From Rubellimicrobium sp. (GTDB lineage Bacteria; Pseudomonadota; Alphaproteobacteria; Rhodobacterales; Rhodobacteraceae), in assembly GCA_020852925.1 (NCBI GenBank), contig JADYZU010000014.1, positions 1 to 52,839 of the forward strand: 52,839 nucleotides of DNA, read 5' to 3'. The position numbers and the translations under genes were made by a program. The notes under the pieces were generated by a model, which was not told where the DNA came from, did no database searches, and was given only the letters and a program-made list of their open reading frames with translations. Positions 8,105 to 17,387 of this stretch are shown here, in pieces. Positions within the stretch are counted from its first letter, which is position 1, and each line of letters starts with the position of its first letter.

Positions 8105-9274
8105 TCATTCCATCCTGTCGATGATCTCGCCCGCGCGGATGCGGGCAAGGTGGTCGGTTCCCATCACCAGATCGAGGGTCATTGCGGCACCCTGCGGCCC
8201 GGCTTCGGGCAACATTCTGTCAAGCGTGCGCTCGACCACAACCGACATCGCCGTGAACGCGATCCGCCCGGCAAGGAACGCATCGAGCGCGACCTCCTTG
8301 GCCGCGTTGAACACCGCCCCCATGGTGCCCCCCGCCGCCATCACCGCCCGCGCCAGCGCCAGCGCCGGCCAGCGCACCGGATCGGGGGTGGAAAACGTCA
8401 GGCTGCCCACCGCCGCCAGGTCCAGCCGCGCCACCGGCAGCGCGCGCCGTTCCGGCCAGTGCAGCGCATAGCCGATGGCATGGCGCATGTCCGCCGGCCC
8501 GACATGCGCCATGAGCGCGCCGTCGCGGAACCCCACCAGCGCATGCACCACGCTCTGGGGATGGACCAGCACCTCGATCTGCCGGGGATCGAGGCCGAAG
8601 AACTCGCGCGCCTCGATCACCTCGAGCGCCTTGTTGAACATCGAGGCCGAATCGATGGTGATGCGCTGCCCCATCGACCAGTTGGGATGGGCCGAGGCAT
8701 CCGCCACCGTGGCCGTCGCCAGCCGCTCGAACGGCCAGTCGCGCAGCGCCCCGCCCGAGGCGGTGATGATCACCCGTTCGACCCCCGCGACATCCTCGCC
8801 GGCAAGGGCCTGGAAGATCGCGGAATGTTCGCTGTCCACCGGCAGGATGCGCCCGCCCGTGGCCTGCGCCCGGGCCATGACAAGGGGGCCGGCGCAGACC
8901 AGCGTCTCCTTGTTGGCAAGCGCGAGCGTGCCGCCGCGTTCGAGCACGGCAAGCCCGGGCACAAGGCCCGCGGCGCCGACGATGGCGGACACCGCGATGT
9001 CGGCGGGGCGGGCGGCGGCCTCGGCCAGCGCGGCGGGGCCGGCGGCGGCCTCGATCCCGCTGCCGGCAAGGGCCGCGCGCAGATCGCCAAGGCCGGCCGG
9101 ATCGGCGCAGACGGCGATGCGCGCGCCAAGGCGGCGCGCATCGCGCGCCAGCAGCGCCACGTTGCGCCCGCCGGTCAGCGCCTCGATCCGCCAGCGGCCC
9201 GGGTCGCGGGCGATCAGGTCGATGGTGCTCTGGCCGATGGATCCGGTCGCGCCAAGGATGGTGAGCGATCTCAC
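8105..9274 (-). CDS. dxr: 1-deoxy-D-xylulose 5-phosphate reductoisomerase
   Basis: Converts DXP to MEP with NADPH, the committed step of the non-mevalonate isoprenoid pathway. Visible motifs are the NADPH loop GATGSIGQSTIDLI at the N-terminus, ALANKETLVCAG, the metal-binding DSEHSAIFQ and ASGGALRD, and HPNWSMGQRITIDSASM. The GTG at 9274 overlaps the cdsA stop (GTGA), giving 389 residues. The longer open frame into cdsA is spurious. It feeds the neighbouring UppS with isoprenoid units. Confidence 0.96.
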   Translation of the reverse strand: MRSLTILGATGSIGQSTIDLIARDPGRWRIEALTGGRNVALLARDARRLGARIAVCADPAGLGDLRAALAGSGIEAAAGPAALAEAAARPADIAVSAIVGAAGLVPGLAVLERGGTLALANKETLVCAGPLVMARAQATGGRILPVDSEHSAIFQALAGEDVAGVERVIITASGGALRDWPFERLATATVADASAHPNWSMGQRITIDSASMFNKALEVIEAREFFGLDPRQIEVLVHPQSVVHALVGFRDGALMAHVGPADMRHAIGYALHWPERRALPVARLDLAAVGSLTFSTPDPVRWPALALARAVMAAGGTMGAVFNAAKEVALDAFLAGRIAFTAMSVVVERTLDRMLPEAGPQGAAMTLDLVMGTDHLARIRAGEIIDRME

Positions 9275-10149
9275 CCGGGCCACCCCGTCAGCAGCCGCAC
9301 CGCCATGACGAAACCCGCCGCCCCCAGCACCGCGTCGAACCGGTCCCAGACCCCGCCGTGGCCGGGGATCAGGTCCGAGGAATCCTTCACCCCGAAATGC
9401 CGCTTCAGCGCGCTTTCGACGATGTCGCCCATCTGGCTTGCGAAACTGACAAGGACCGAGACCGGGACGATCCAGAACCCGATCCCGAGCGGCCACAGGA
9501 AGGCCAGCCCCACCGCCGCCGCCGCGATCCAGCCCGCGGCCGTGCCCGACCAGGTCTTTTTCGGGCTGACCGCCGGCCAGAAGCGCGGCCCGCCGAAATG
9601 GCGGCCGGCGAAATAGCCGGCCATGTCGGTGGCCACCACCACCGACAGCAGCCACAGCACAAAGCCGAAGCCCAGCACCGGATCGGCCCGGAACGCCAGC
9701 AGCGCCCAGCCGGCAAAGGCGATGCCCAGGGCAAAGACCGCGAACAGCGGCCCGCGCCGCCCCAGCACGAACAGCCCCGCCAGCGCCGGCAGGACCAGCA
9801 GCAGCATCTCCCAGTCGGGCGCGGCCACCCGCGGCAGCGCGGTCATGGCCGCCGCCCCCAGCATCGCCAGCAGCGCCGCCTCGGTCGTGGCCGCGGGGTT
9901 CACGATGCGCGCGAGTTCCCAGATGATCACGGCGCAGGTGAAGGTGACCAGCACCGCATACCAGGCCCCGCCCGCCACCAGCGCCGCCCCCCCCACCACC
10001 ACCAGCGCCGCGCCCGAGGCGACCCGCTTCGACAGGTCATGCCAGCGGCCGGGATCGGGGGGGGCAGGATCGGGGGCGCCGGCGACCGGGTTCCCGTTCC
10101 CCGCGGCACCTTCGGGCGCGGTTCCGCCGGCGGCTTCGGGCCGGCTCAT
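9271..10149 (-). CDS. cdsA: Phosphatidate cytidylyltransferase
   Basis: Integral membrane enzyme that makes CDP-diacylglycerol from phosphatidate and CTP. The 292-residue protein has a proline/alanine-rich soluble N-terminus of about 40 residues and then multiple hydrophobic segments. The C-terminal CDS signature region runs through KRHFGVKDSSDLIPGHGG and WDRFD, just after ADMAG-type and SPKKTWSG-type conserved blocks. It is coupled to uppS by an ATGA overlap and to dxr by GTGA. Confidence 0.95.
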   Translation of the reverse strand: MSRPEAAGGTAPEGAAGNGNPVAGAPDPAPPDPGRWHDLSKRVASGAALVVVGGAALVAGGAWYAVLVTFTCAVIIWELARIVNPAATTEAALLAMLGAAAMTALPRVAAPDWEMLLLVLPALAGLFVLGRRGPLFAVFALGIAFAGWALLAFRADPVLGFGFVLWLLSVVVATDMAGYFAGRHFGGPRFWPAVSPKKTWSGTAAGWIAAAAVGLAFLWPLGIGFWIVPVSVLVSFASQMGDIVESALKRHFGVKDSSDLIPGHGGVWDRFDAVLGAAGFVMAVRLLTGWPG

Positions 10150-10874
10150 GCGCGGACCGTGCCGAAACGGCGGTCGCGCGCGGCATAGGCGCGCACGATG
10201 CGGCCGAATTCCGCGGCAGTGAAATCGGGCCAGAGCGTGTCGACGAATTCGTATTCGGCATAGGCCGACTGCCAGAGCAGGAAATTGGAGATCCGCGCCT
10301 CGCCCGAAGTGCGGATCACCAGATCGGGATCGGGCAGCACATGGGTGTCGAGGAAACGCGCCAGCGTCTCGGCGTCCACGTCGCGGTGGGTGAGGCGGCC
10401 CATCTCGATCTCGTAGGCCAGCCGGCGCGCGGCGCGTGTCACCTCGTCGCGGCCGCCGTAGTTCAGCGCGATGGTCAGATGCACCCGGTCATTGCCCGAG
10501 GTCATCAGTTCGAGTTCGTCCATGAGCGTGACGAGTTTCTCGTCAAGGCGGATGCGGTCGCCGATGAAGCGCACCCGCACCCCGCGCGCCAGCAGGTCGC
10601 GCGCCTCGCGCACGATGTAGCGGCGAAAGAGCGTCATGAGCCCCGCCACCTCGGTCTGGGTGCGCTTCCAGTTCTCGGTCGAGAAGGCGAAGATGGTCAG
10701 GTATTTCACCCCGAGGGCGGGGCAGGCCTCGACCATCTCGCGCACGCGGCGCGCGCCGGCATGGTGCCCGAACAGACGCGGCCGCCCGCGCATCTGCGCC
10801 CAGCGGCCGTTGCCGTCCATGATGATCGCCACATGGGCGGGCCCCTGCGGCGGTGCTGTCTGTTCCACGCTCAT
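10146..10874 (-). CDS. uppS: Undecaprenyl diphosphate synthase
   Basis: Cis-prenyltransferase that makes the C55 lipid carrier for peptidoglycan and polysaccharide export. The 242-residue product has the N-terminal catalytic motif IIMDGNGRWA with the essential Asp. It also has GHHAGARRVREMVEAC, FSTENWKR and the C-terminal RTSGEARISNFLLWQSAYAE region. Eighteen bases separate it from frr upstream and it overlaps cdsA by four bases. Confidence 0.97.
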   Translation of the reverse strand: MSVEQTAPPQGPAHVAIIMDGNGRWAQMRGRPRLFGHHAGARRVREMVEACPALGVKYLTIFAFSTENWKRTQTEVAGLMTLFRRYIVREARDLLARGVRVRFIGDRIRLDEKLVTLMDELELMTSGNDRVHLTIALNYGGRDEVTRAARRLAYEIEMGRLTHRDVDAETLARFLDTHVLPDPDLVIRTSGEARISNFLLWQSAYAEYEFVDTLWPDFTAAEFGRIVRAYAARDRRFGTVRA

Positions 10875-10892
10875 CCGGTTCTCCGCGCCCGT

Positions 10893-11456
10893 TCAGACCT
10901 GCATGATCTCGGCCTGCTTGTGTTCGAGCGTCTGGTCGACGTTGCGCACATAGCGGTCGGTCAGTTCCTGCACCTCGCCTTCCCAGAACTTGGCATCGTC
11001 CTCGGACAGGCCGTTGGCGCGGGCCTTCTTGATCTGGTCCATGCCGTCGCGGCGCAGGTTGCGCACGGCGACGCGGGCATGTTCGGCATATTGCGCCGCC
11101 ACCTTGGTCAGTTCGCGGCGCCGCTGTTCGTTCAGTTCGGGGATCGGCAGCATGATGATGGTGCCGTTCGTCTGCGGATTGATGCCAAGGCCGGATTCGC
11201 GGATCGCCTTTTCCACCTTCGAGACCATGCCCCGGTCCCAGACGTTGATCGTGACCATGCGCGGTTCGGGGACGTTCACGGTGCCAAGCTGGTTGATCGG
11301 GGTCATCTGGCCATAGGCCTCGACATGGATCGGCTCGAGCATCGTCCCCGAGGCGCGCCCGGTGCGCAGGCTGGCGAATTCCGTGCGCAGCGCGGCAATC
11401 GCCCCCTCCATGCGGCGGGTGAGGTCGTCGGTATCGAGTTCGAATTCGTCAGCCAT
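10893..11456 (-). CDS. frr: Ribosome recycling factor
   Basis: Splits post-termination ribosomes together with EF-G. The 187-residue product shows the family sequence across its length, including [24 protein letters not shown]-type [29 protein letters not shown] and the C-terminal helix [16 protein letters not shown]. The ATG at 11456 follows GCAGGACAGACC; the longer frame to 11534 adds a non-conserved leader. Position after pyrH is the usual bacterial pairing. Confidence 0.97.
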   Translation of the reverse strand: MADEFELDTDDLTRRMEGAIAALRTEFASLRTGRASGTMLEPIHVEAYGQMTPINQLGTVNVPEPRMVTINVWDRGMVSKVEKAIRESGLGINPQTNGTIIMLPIPELNEQRRRELTKVAAQYAEHARVAVRNLRRDGMDQIKKARANGLSEDDAKFWEGEVQELTDRYVRNVDQTLEHKQAEIMQV

Positions 11457-11603
11457 GGTCTGTCCTGCTCTTGGACTGTGCCGGTCCGGTCCATGTGGCC
11501 GCCCGGCTTTGCCGCTGTATAGCGTCAAGGGCACCCGGATGTATAGGCCACCCCCGATCCCGCACTCCGGCCCCGCACTCCGGTCCTGCGGCCCGGCCGC
11601 CGG

Positions 11604-12398
11604 TCAGCCGCCCACGGTGGTATAGGTGCCGCGCCCGGCAAGGATGCCCCGCAGGCCGCCCGGTTCGTCGAGCGAGAACACGATGATCGGCAGCGCGTTG
11701 TCACGGGCGAGCGCGATGGCGGTCGCGTCCATCACGCCCAGGTTGCGCTCGAGGCACTCGTCATAGCTCACGCGGTCATAGCGTCGCGCATCGGCGTGTT
11801 TCGCCGGGTCGCGGTCATAGACGCCGTCCACCTTGGTGCCCTTGAACACCGCCTCGCAGCCCATCTCGCTGGCGCGCAGGGTCGCGGCGGTATCGGTGGT
11901 GAAATAGGGGTTGCCGGTGCCGGCGGCAAAGATGCAGACGCGCTTCTTCTCCAGATGCCGCACCGCGCGGCGGCGGATGTAGGGTTCGCAGACCTGATCC
12001 ATCGGGATCGCGCTGATGACGCGGGTGAACACGCCCAGCCCCTCGAGCGCCGATTGCATGGCCAGCGCGTTCATCACCGTGGCGAGCATGCCCATGTAAT
12101 CGGCGGTGGTGCGCTCCATCCCCTGGGCACTGCCCTGAAGCCCTCGAAAGATGTTGCCGCCGCCGATCACCATGCAGATCTCGACGCCGAGTTCGTGGAC
12201 CGACTTCACCTCGGCGGCGATGCGCCCGACGGTGCGCGGGTCAAGGCCATAGCCCTTGTCCCCCATGAGCGCCTCGCCCGAGATCTTGAGCATGACGCGG
12301 CGGAATTTCACCTCGCCCGCCCCCGCCTGCGCCCCCGTCTGCATGCCCGTCTGCATGCCCGTCTGCATGCCCGTCTGGGCCCCCGTTTCCACCGCCAT
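11604..12398 (-). CDS. pyrH: Uridylate kinase (UMP kinase)
   Basis: Phosphorylates UMP to UDP. From [20 protein letters not shown] onward the sequence is typical PyrH, with [29 protein letters not shown] and [11 protein letters not shown]. Length from ATG 12398 is 264 residues, about 25 longer than E. coli PyrH. The extra N-terminus is a low-complexity stretch made of five tandem 12-bp units (12324-12383) encoding G-(M/A)-Q-T. Three of the repeat units contain in-frame ATG codons, so the true start could be inside the repeat. First gene of the minus-strand envelope operon. Confidence 0.95.
   Translation of the reverse strand: MAVETGAQTGMQTGMQTGMQTGAQAGAGEVKFRRVMLKISGEALMGDKGYGLDPRTVGRIAAEVKSVHELGVEICMVIGGGNIFRGLQGSAQGMERTTADYMGMLATVMNALAMQSALEGLGVFTRVISAIPMDQVCEPYIRRRAVRHLEKKRVCIFAAGTGNPYFTTDTAATLRASEMGCEAVFKGTKVDGVYDRDPAKHADARRYDRVSYDECLERNLGVMDATAIALARDNALPIIVFSLDEPGGLRGILAGRGTYTTVGG
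12324..12383 (-). repeat. 12-bp in-frame tandem repeat in pyrH N-terminus
   Basis: Five consecutive 12-bp units (coding-strand GGCATGCAGACG and variants) encode [20 protein letters not shown]. The middle three are identical, which is the signature of recent slippage. Each of these carries an in-frame ATG. Confidence 0.9.
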
Positions 12399-12477
12399 CC
12401 CGCGAATCCCCTGCCACCGCTTGCCGCCGCGCGGCAAAATGTCGGAAAAGGGGGGCGGGTTCAATGGCGGGGGCAGG

Positions 12478-13344
12478 ATGTCCGGTTTCGATCCCGGCGC
12501 GATCGCGCCCGACAGGCCGGTGCTGATCGCCGGGCCGACCGCGGGCGGCAAGTCGGCGCTGGCGCAGGCGATCGTGCGCGCGGGCGGCGGGGTGATCGTG
12601 AATGCCGACGCGCTTCAGGTCTTTGACGGCTGGCGCATCCTGACCGCCCGCCCGAGTGCCGCCGACGAGGCCGCCCTGCCCCATGCGCTTTATGGCCATG
12701 TGCCCTTCGACGGCAGCTATTCGGCGGGCGCCTGGCTGCGCGATGTGGCGGGCGTGATCGCGCGCGGGTTGCGGCCGGTGATCGTCGGGGGGACCGGGCT
12801 GAACTTTCTCGCGCTCACCCGCGGGCTGGCCGACATCCCGCCGGTCCCGCCCGAAGTGCGGGCGCAGGCCGAGGCGCTGACGCTGGACGATCTGGTGGCG
12901 GGGCTCGACGCGCGCACGCGCGGGCGCATCGACCTGAGGAACCGCGCGCGGGTGCAGCGCGCCTGGGAGGTGTTGACCGCCACCGGCCGGCCGCTGGCCG
13001 ACTGGCAGGACGACACCCCGCCCCCGCTCTTGCCGCGCGCCGCCACGCGCGCCCTTCTGGTCATGCCCGGGGTCGAGGAGGGCGACCGCCGCATTGCCCG
13101 CCGCCTTGACCGGATGCTCGACGAGGGGCTGCTTGCCGAGGTGCGCGCGCTCCTGCCGCGCTGGAACCCCGCGCTGGGCGCGGCGCAGGCGATCGGCGCG
13201 CGCGAACTGGTGGCGCATCTGCACGGCAGGGTCACGCTCGAGGAGGCGCGCGCGGCGGTCATCCTCCAGACCCGCCGCTACGCCAAGCGCCAGCGCACCT
13301 GGGCGCGCGCGCACATGCAGGACTGGGAACGGGTCAGCCCGTGA
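12478..13344 (+). CDS. miaA: tRNA dimethylallyltransferase
   Basis: Adds the dimethylallyl group to N6 of A37 in tRNAs that read codons starting with U. The 288-residue product has the P-loop [10 protein letters not shown], then [13 protein letters not shown] (the usual position of the DSxQVY motif), IVGGTGLNF, and the C-terminal [11 protein letters not shown] block that contacts tRNA. The ATG at 12478 follows GGCGGGGGCAGG. An upstream in-frame ATG at 12439 is possible, but frames further 5' overlap the pyrH repeat antisense and are not real. It is divergent from pyrH with a 79-bp shared control region. Confidence 0.95.
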   Translation: MSGFDPGAIAPDRPVLIAGPTAGGKSALAQAIVRAGGGVIVNADALQVFDGWRILTARPSAADEAALPHALYGHVPFDGSYSAGAWLRDVAGVIARGLRPVIVGGTGLNFLALTRGLADIPPVPPEVRAQAEALTLDDLVAGLDARTRGRIDLRNRARVQRAWEVLTATGRPLADWQDDTPPPLLPRAATRALLVMPGVEEGDRRIARRLDRMLDEGLLAEVRALLPRWNPALGAAQAIGARELVAHLHGRVTLEEARAAVILQTRRYAKRQRTWARAHMQDWERVSP

Positions 13345-13523
13345 TGCCGCACTCCGAGATCCGGCCCCCGGGATCCGGCCCCCCGTGATGCCGCCCCCCC
13401 GGGATCCGGCCGGCCGTGACTTGTCCACAATTCCGTCCACAGGATTTCACGCAAGGCGGCGAATCACCCGTTGCGCGCCGCGCGCGCCGGGGTCAGACTT
13501 TTCAATATCGAACATGACCGCAG

Positions 13524-14357
13524 ATGCACGGGGACGACATGCCGGACAGTCTCAGGAACCGCCTTGGCCTGGTCGCGATCGGCCAGAACAGCGCCGCCCT
13601 GCGCTGGCGCACCGAGGCGATGCGTTCCCACACCAGCCCGCGCCTTCTGCACATCACCCGTGGCCAGGGACGGATCACGGTGGCGGGGCTGACCTCGGGC
13701 TACGGGCCGAACAACCTGATCTTCATTCCCGCCCGCACCATGTATGGATTCGAGGCCGGGCCCGGCGTCTTTGGCAGCCTGCTGTCGATCCCGGCGGCGA
13801 TGGCCCCGGAATGGCCGGACCAGCCGGTGCACCTGCGCCTCAAGGATGTGGTGGCCCAGAAGGAGATCGCGCAGATCCTCGATGCGCTTGAACGCGAACT
13901 GACCGGGCGCAGGCCGGGGCATCAGCGCGCCGCGCTCTATCATGCCGGCCTTCTGGCGGTGTCCTTCGCCCGCCAGCACGAGGCAAGCGCCGCCGACCCG
14001 CGCGATGCCCGCGCCGACAGCGCGGCGGCGCGGCTGGTCGCGGCCTTTGCGGGCCTGATCGAACGCGACTACCGCAAGGCGCAGGGCGTGGCCGGCTATG
14101 CCGCGCAACTGGGCGTGACGCCCACCCATCTGACGCGCGCCTGCCGCGCCACCTGCGGGCGGGCCGCGCTTGCTCTGGTGAATGACCGCGTGATCTACGA
14201 GGCCCGGATCCTGCTGCGCGAGACCCGTACCCCGGTGCAGGACATCGCCCGCGACCTCGGGTTTTCCTCGGCGGCCTATTTCACCCGCGCCTTTCAGGCC
14301 CGCGCCGGCATGACGCCCAGCGATTTCCGCCGCAAGGGACAGGCGCCGCTGTCGTGA
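13524..14357 (+). CDS. AraC-family transcriptional regulator
   Basis: Predicted DNA-binding activator of 277 residues. The N-terminal half is a cupin-like sensor domain (LLHITRGQGRITVAGLTSGYGPNNLIF). The C-terminal ~100 residues form the double helix-turn-helix: GVAGYAAQLGVTPTHLTRAC and then VQDIARDLGFSSAAYFTRAF followed by GMTPSDFRR, the classic AraC signature. ATG at 13539 (after GGGGACGAC) is an alternative and better-spaced start. It lies 241 bp upstream of, and on the same strand as, the ABC importer genes, so control of that operon is plausible. The inducer is unknown. Confidence 0.88.
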   Translation: MHGDDMPDSLRNRLGLVAIGQNSAALRWRTEAMRSHTSPRLLHITRGQGRITVAGLTSGYGPNNLIFIPARTMYGFEAGPGVFGSLLSIPAAMAPEWPDQPVHLRLKDVVAQKEIAQILDALERELTGRRPGHQRAALYHAGLLAVSFARQHEASAADPRDARADSAAARLVAAFAGLIERDYRKAQGVAGYAAQLGVTPTHLTRACRATCGRAALALVNDRVIYEARILLRETRTPVQDIARDLGFSSAAYFTRAFQARAGMTPSDFRRKGQAPLS

Positions 14358-14598
14358 ATGCGCCCGAACCACGGCGCGGCGCCGGCGCGGAGGGGCCCGC
14401 CGCGGGGTGATATTCCGCCGCCCGTGTCGCCTTCGCGCGCCGGAATGCCGAATCCCACTGTTGACGTGGGGGGAAAAACGCGGCGTTCTGTCCCGGTGAA
14501 GATCGCGCCATCGGGCAGCGTCATGCCGACGCCTCCCGCGCACCAGACGATCCGGCGCCCGCGCCTGCGGGCAGAAATCTGACGACAGGGGAAAGACC

Positions 14599-16251
14599 AT
14601 GACCTTCCACAACCGCAGCGACCGCCTCCACCCCGCCGCGCTCATGCATGCGCGCGAACATCTGGCCGGCCAGATCAGCCGGCGCGAATTCCTGGTCCGC
14701 ACCACCGCGCTGGGCGTGGGCGCGGGGGTGGCCTATGGCCTGATCGGCCTGCCCGCCCCGGCCTATGCCCAGGACGCCACCCCGGTCTCGGGCGGCACGC
14801 TGCGCATGAACATGGAGACGCGGCCCACCAAGGATCCGCGCACCTGGGACTGGTCGGAACTGGCCAATTTCGGGCGCGGCTGGCTCGATTACATGGTGGA
14901 ATACGAACGCGACGGCAGCCTGCGCGGCATGCTCCTCGAGAGCTGGAGCGCCAATGACGACGCCACGATCTGGACGCTGAACCTGCGCAAGGGCGTGAAG
15001 TGGAACAACGGCGACGATTTCACCGCCGAGGACGTGCTCCACAACATGGAACGCTGGTGCGACGGCTCGGTCGAGGGCAATTCCATGGCCGCCCGCTTTG
15101 ACGTGCTGCGCGATGCCGCAACCGGCAAGATGCGCGAGGGCGCGGTGGTCGCCATCGACGATCACACCGTGCAGTTCAACGCCTCGGCCCCCGACATCGC
15201 GCTGGTCGTGAACATGGCCGACTATCCGGCCGCCGTGGTCCACCGCAGCTATGACGGCGGCGATCCGGCCGCCAATCCGATCGGCACCGGCGCCTTCCTG
15301 CCCGAGGTGAACGAGGTCGGCGTACGTCAGGTTCTCGTGCGCAACGCGAACCACACCTGGTGGGGCACCGCGGTCTATGGCGGGCCCTGGCTCGACCGGA
15401 TCGAATACACCGACTACGGCACCGATCCGGCCGCGGTCCTGGCCGCCGCCGAATCGGGCGAGATCGACGCCACCTACCAGACCACCGGCGACTTCATCGA
15501 GATCTACGACGCGATCGGCTGGGAAAAGTCCGAGGCCGTGACCTCGGCCACGCTGGCGGTGCGCTTTCACCAGGCGGCGGCGCCCTTCGACAACCGCGAC
15601 GTGCGCAACGCGATCACCACCGCCGTGGACAACAACGTGGTGCTCGAACTGGGCTACAACGGCCTTGGCACCGTGGCGGAAAACCACCATGTCTGCCCGA
15701 TCCATCCCGAATACGCCCCCGGCGTGAACCGCCCGGCCGATCCGGCGGCGGGCAAGGCCCTGCTCGAGGCGGCGGGCCACGGCGACACCGAATTCGAGCT
15801 GATCTCGCTCGACGACAGCTGGCAATCCGCCACCTGCGACGCGGTCGCCGCCCAGATGCGCGATGCCGGCATCAAGGTAAAGCGCACGGTCCTGCCCGGA
15901 TCGACCTTCTGGAACGACTGGACCACCTATCCCTTCTCGGCGACCGAGTGGAACATGCGCCCGCTGGGGGTGCAGGTGCTGAACCTCGCCTACAAGTCGG
16001 GCGGCGCCTGGAACGAGACCGCCATGGCCAACCCCGAATTCGACGCGCTGCTGGCCGAGGCCAACAGCATCGCCGATGCCGACGCGCGGCGCGCGGTGAT
16101 GGAGGGGCTTGAGCGGATCATGGTCGACGAGGGCGTGCTGATCCAGGCCTACTGGCGTTCGCTCTACCGCCATGCGCGCCCCGGCGTCCACGGCGTCGAG
16201 AAGCATCCGACCCTCGAACATCACCATTACAAGTGGTGGATCGAGGCCTGA
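14599..16251 (+). CDS. Peptide/opine-type ABC transporter substrate-binding protein (family 5)
   Basis: Periplasmic solute-binding protein of the DppA/OppA family, 550 residues. The N-terminus carries a twin-arginine signal ([15 protein letters not shown]) followed by a hydrophobic stretch and PAYAQ cleavage site. It is therefore probably exported folded by Tat, unusual but known for this family in alphaproteobacteria. The mature part shows [18 protein letters not shown], the family-5 landmark. Start ATG follows AGGGGAAAGACC. First gene of an importer operon with two permeases and a fused ATPase. Substrate cannot be told from sequence; peptides, opines or similar are likely. Confidence 0.9.
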   Translation: MTFHNRSDRLHPAALMHAREHLAGQISRREFLVRTTALGVGAGVAYGLIGLPAPAYAQDATPVSGGTLRMNMETRPTKDPRTWDWSELANFGRGWLDYMVEYERDGSLRGMLLESWSANDDATIWTLNLRKGVKWNNGDDFTAEDVLHNMERWCDGSVEGNSMAARFDVLRDAATGKMREGAVVAIDDHTVQFNASAPDIALVVNMADYPAAVVHRSYDGGDPAANPIGTGAFLPEVNEVGVRQVLVRNANHTWWGTAVYGGPWLDRIEYTDYGTDPAAVLAAAESGEIDATYQTTGDFIEIYDAIGWEKSEAVTSATLAVRFHQAAAPFDNRDVRNAITTAVDNNVVLELGYNGLGTVAENHHVCPIHPEYAPGVNRPADPAAGKALLEAAGHGDTEFELISLDDSWQSATCDAVAAQMRDAGIKVKRTVLPGSTFWNDWTTYPFSATEWNMRPLGVQVLNLAYKSGGAWNETAMANPEFDALLAEANSIADADARRAVMEGLERIMVDEGVLIQAYWRSLYRHARPGVHGVEKHPTLEHHHYKWWIEA

Positions 16252-16331
16252 GCGCACCCTGAAGCCAACGCCGGGCGGCGCGCGACCCGCGCCGCCCCCA
16301 TCGTCCCCGGGGGATGCAAGGAGGCACGGGC

Positions 16332-17378
16332 TTGCTCGGATTCATCCTGCGCCGCAGCGCCGTCATGGTGGTCACGGCGGCCTGCCTGACCTTCATCGTG
16401 TTCTGGCTGACCAATATCCCGCCCAATCTCGAGAAGATCGCCAAGAACGAGGCCGGCGCCCGCATCTCGGATGCCGAGGTCGCCTCCTGGCTCGAGCGGA
16501 ACGGCTACAACGAACCGGTGCTGCTGCGCTATGGCCAGTGGCTCGGGGTGCTGCCGGGCTGGGTCCGGACCGACGAGAACGGGGTGACGCGCGGCCTGTG
16601 CATCGCCGAGGGCGCCGCGGCCGCGGACGCCCCCGCCTTCTGCGGCGTGTTCCAGGGCAACTGGGGCTGGTCGCGCGTGCGCCGCGACACGGTCGCGCAT
16701 GTGGTGGGCGGCGCGCTGGGCGCGACGGCCAAACTCATGTTCTGGGTGCTGGTGGTGATGGTGCCGGGCGCGCTGGTCACCGGGGTCATGGCCGGCATGC
16801 GCGAGGGCTCGCGCCTCGACCGCGGGCTCTCGGGCTTCTCGATCCTGACCACGGCCACGCCGGAATATGTCTCGGGGATGATCTTCATCGTCGTCTTCAC
16901 CTCGTCGGCGGTGGGATTGCGATGGTTCAACGGCTCGGCCAATTCGGCGGTCGAGCACGCGACCTTCGCCAATTTCACCCTGCCGGTGGTGACGGTCGCC
17001 CTCTACGGGATGGGCTACATCGCCCGCATGACCCGCGCCAGCATGGCCGAGGTGATGACCTCGCACTACATCCGCACCGCGCGGCTCAAGGGGCTGCCCT
17101 TCCGCACCATCGTGCTGCGCCATGCGCTGAGGAACGCGCTGATCGCGCCCTTCACGGTGATCATGCTTCAGTTCCCCTGGCTTCTGAACGGGGTGGTGAT
17201 CACGGAATCGCTCTTTTCCTACAAGGGCTTCGGCTGGGTCCTGGTCGAGGCCGCCGGCAACAACGACATCGAGCTGCTGCTCGCCGTCTCGGTGGTCTCG
17301 GTGCTCGTGGTCCTGGTGACGCAGCTGATCTCGGACATCGGCTATGTCTGGCTCAATCCCCGCATCCGTCTCAGCTAG
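16332..17378 (+). CDS. ABC transporter permease (DppB/OppB type)
   Basis: Inner-membrane permease of the peptide importer, 348 residues from the proposed TTG start. The ribosome site AAGGAGG (16318-16324) sits seven bases before TTG 16332 and inside the longer frame that begins at ATG 16314. TTG is therefore favoured, and the product then begins MLGFILRRSAV as is usual for DppB relatives. It has an N-terminal membrane helix and a large periplasmic insertion of about 100 residues. Several helices follow, with the EAA-like coupling loop MAEVMTSHYIRTARLKGLPF. Confidence 0.88.
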   Translation: MLGFILRRSAVMVVTAACLTFIVFWLTNIPPNLEKIAKNEAGARISDAEVASWLERNGYNEPVLLRYGQWLGVLPGWVRTDENGVTRGLCIAEGAAAADAPAFCGVFQGNWGWSRVRRDTVAHVVGGALGATAKLMFWVLVVMVPGALVTGVMAGMREGSRLDRGLSGFSILTTATPEYVSGMIFIVVFTSSAVGLRWFNGSANSAVEHATFANFTLPVVTVALYGMGYIARMTRASMAEVMTSHYIRTARLKGLPFRTIVLRHALRNALIAPFTVIMLQFPWLLNGVVITESLFSYKGFGWVLVEAAGNNDIELLLAVSVVSVLVVLVTQLISDIGYVWLNPRIRLS

Positions 17379-17387
17379 GAGCCGCCG

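Noticed and set aside
11457..11603. pyrH-frr gap searched for a small gene or RNA
   Set aside because: Only a two-copy CCCGCACTCCGG direct repeat is visible; no ribosome site with a plausible frame and no terminator.
13345..13420. Short GC repeats (GGGATCCGGCC, three near copies) after miaA
   Set aside because: Imperfect, short and without clear dyad or T tract; kept only as a low-complexity intergenic tract.
13421..13441. Two DnaA-box-like sequences (TTGTCCACA, CCGTCCACA) before the AraC gene
   Set aside because: Only two imperfect boxes, no AT-rich unwinding region and no dnaA, hemE or parAB nearby; not an origin.
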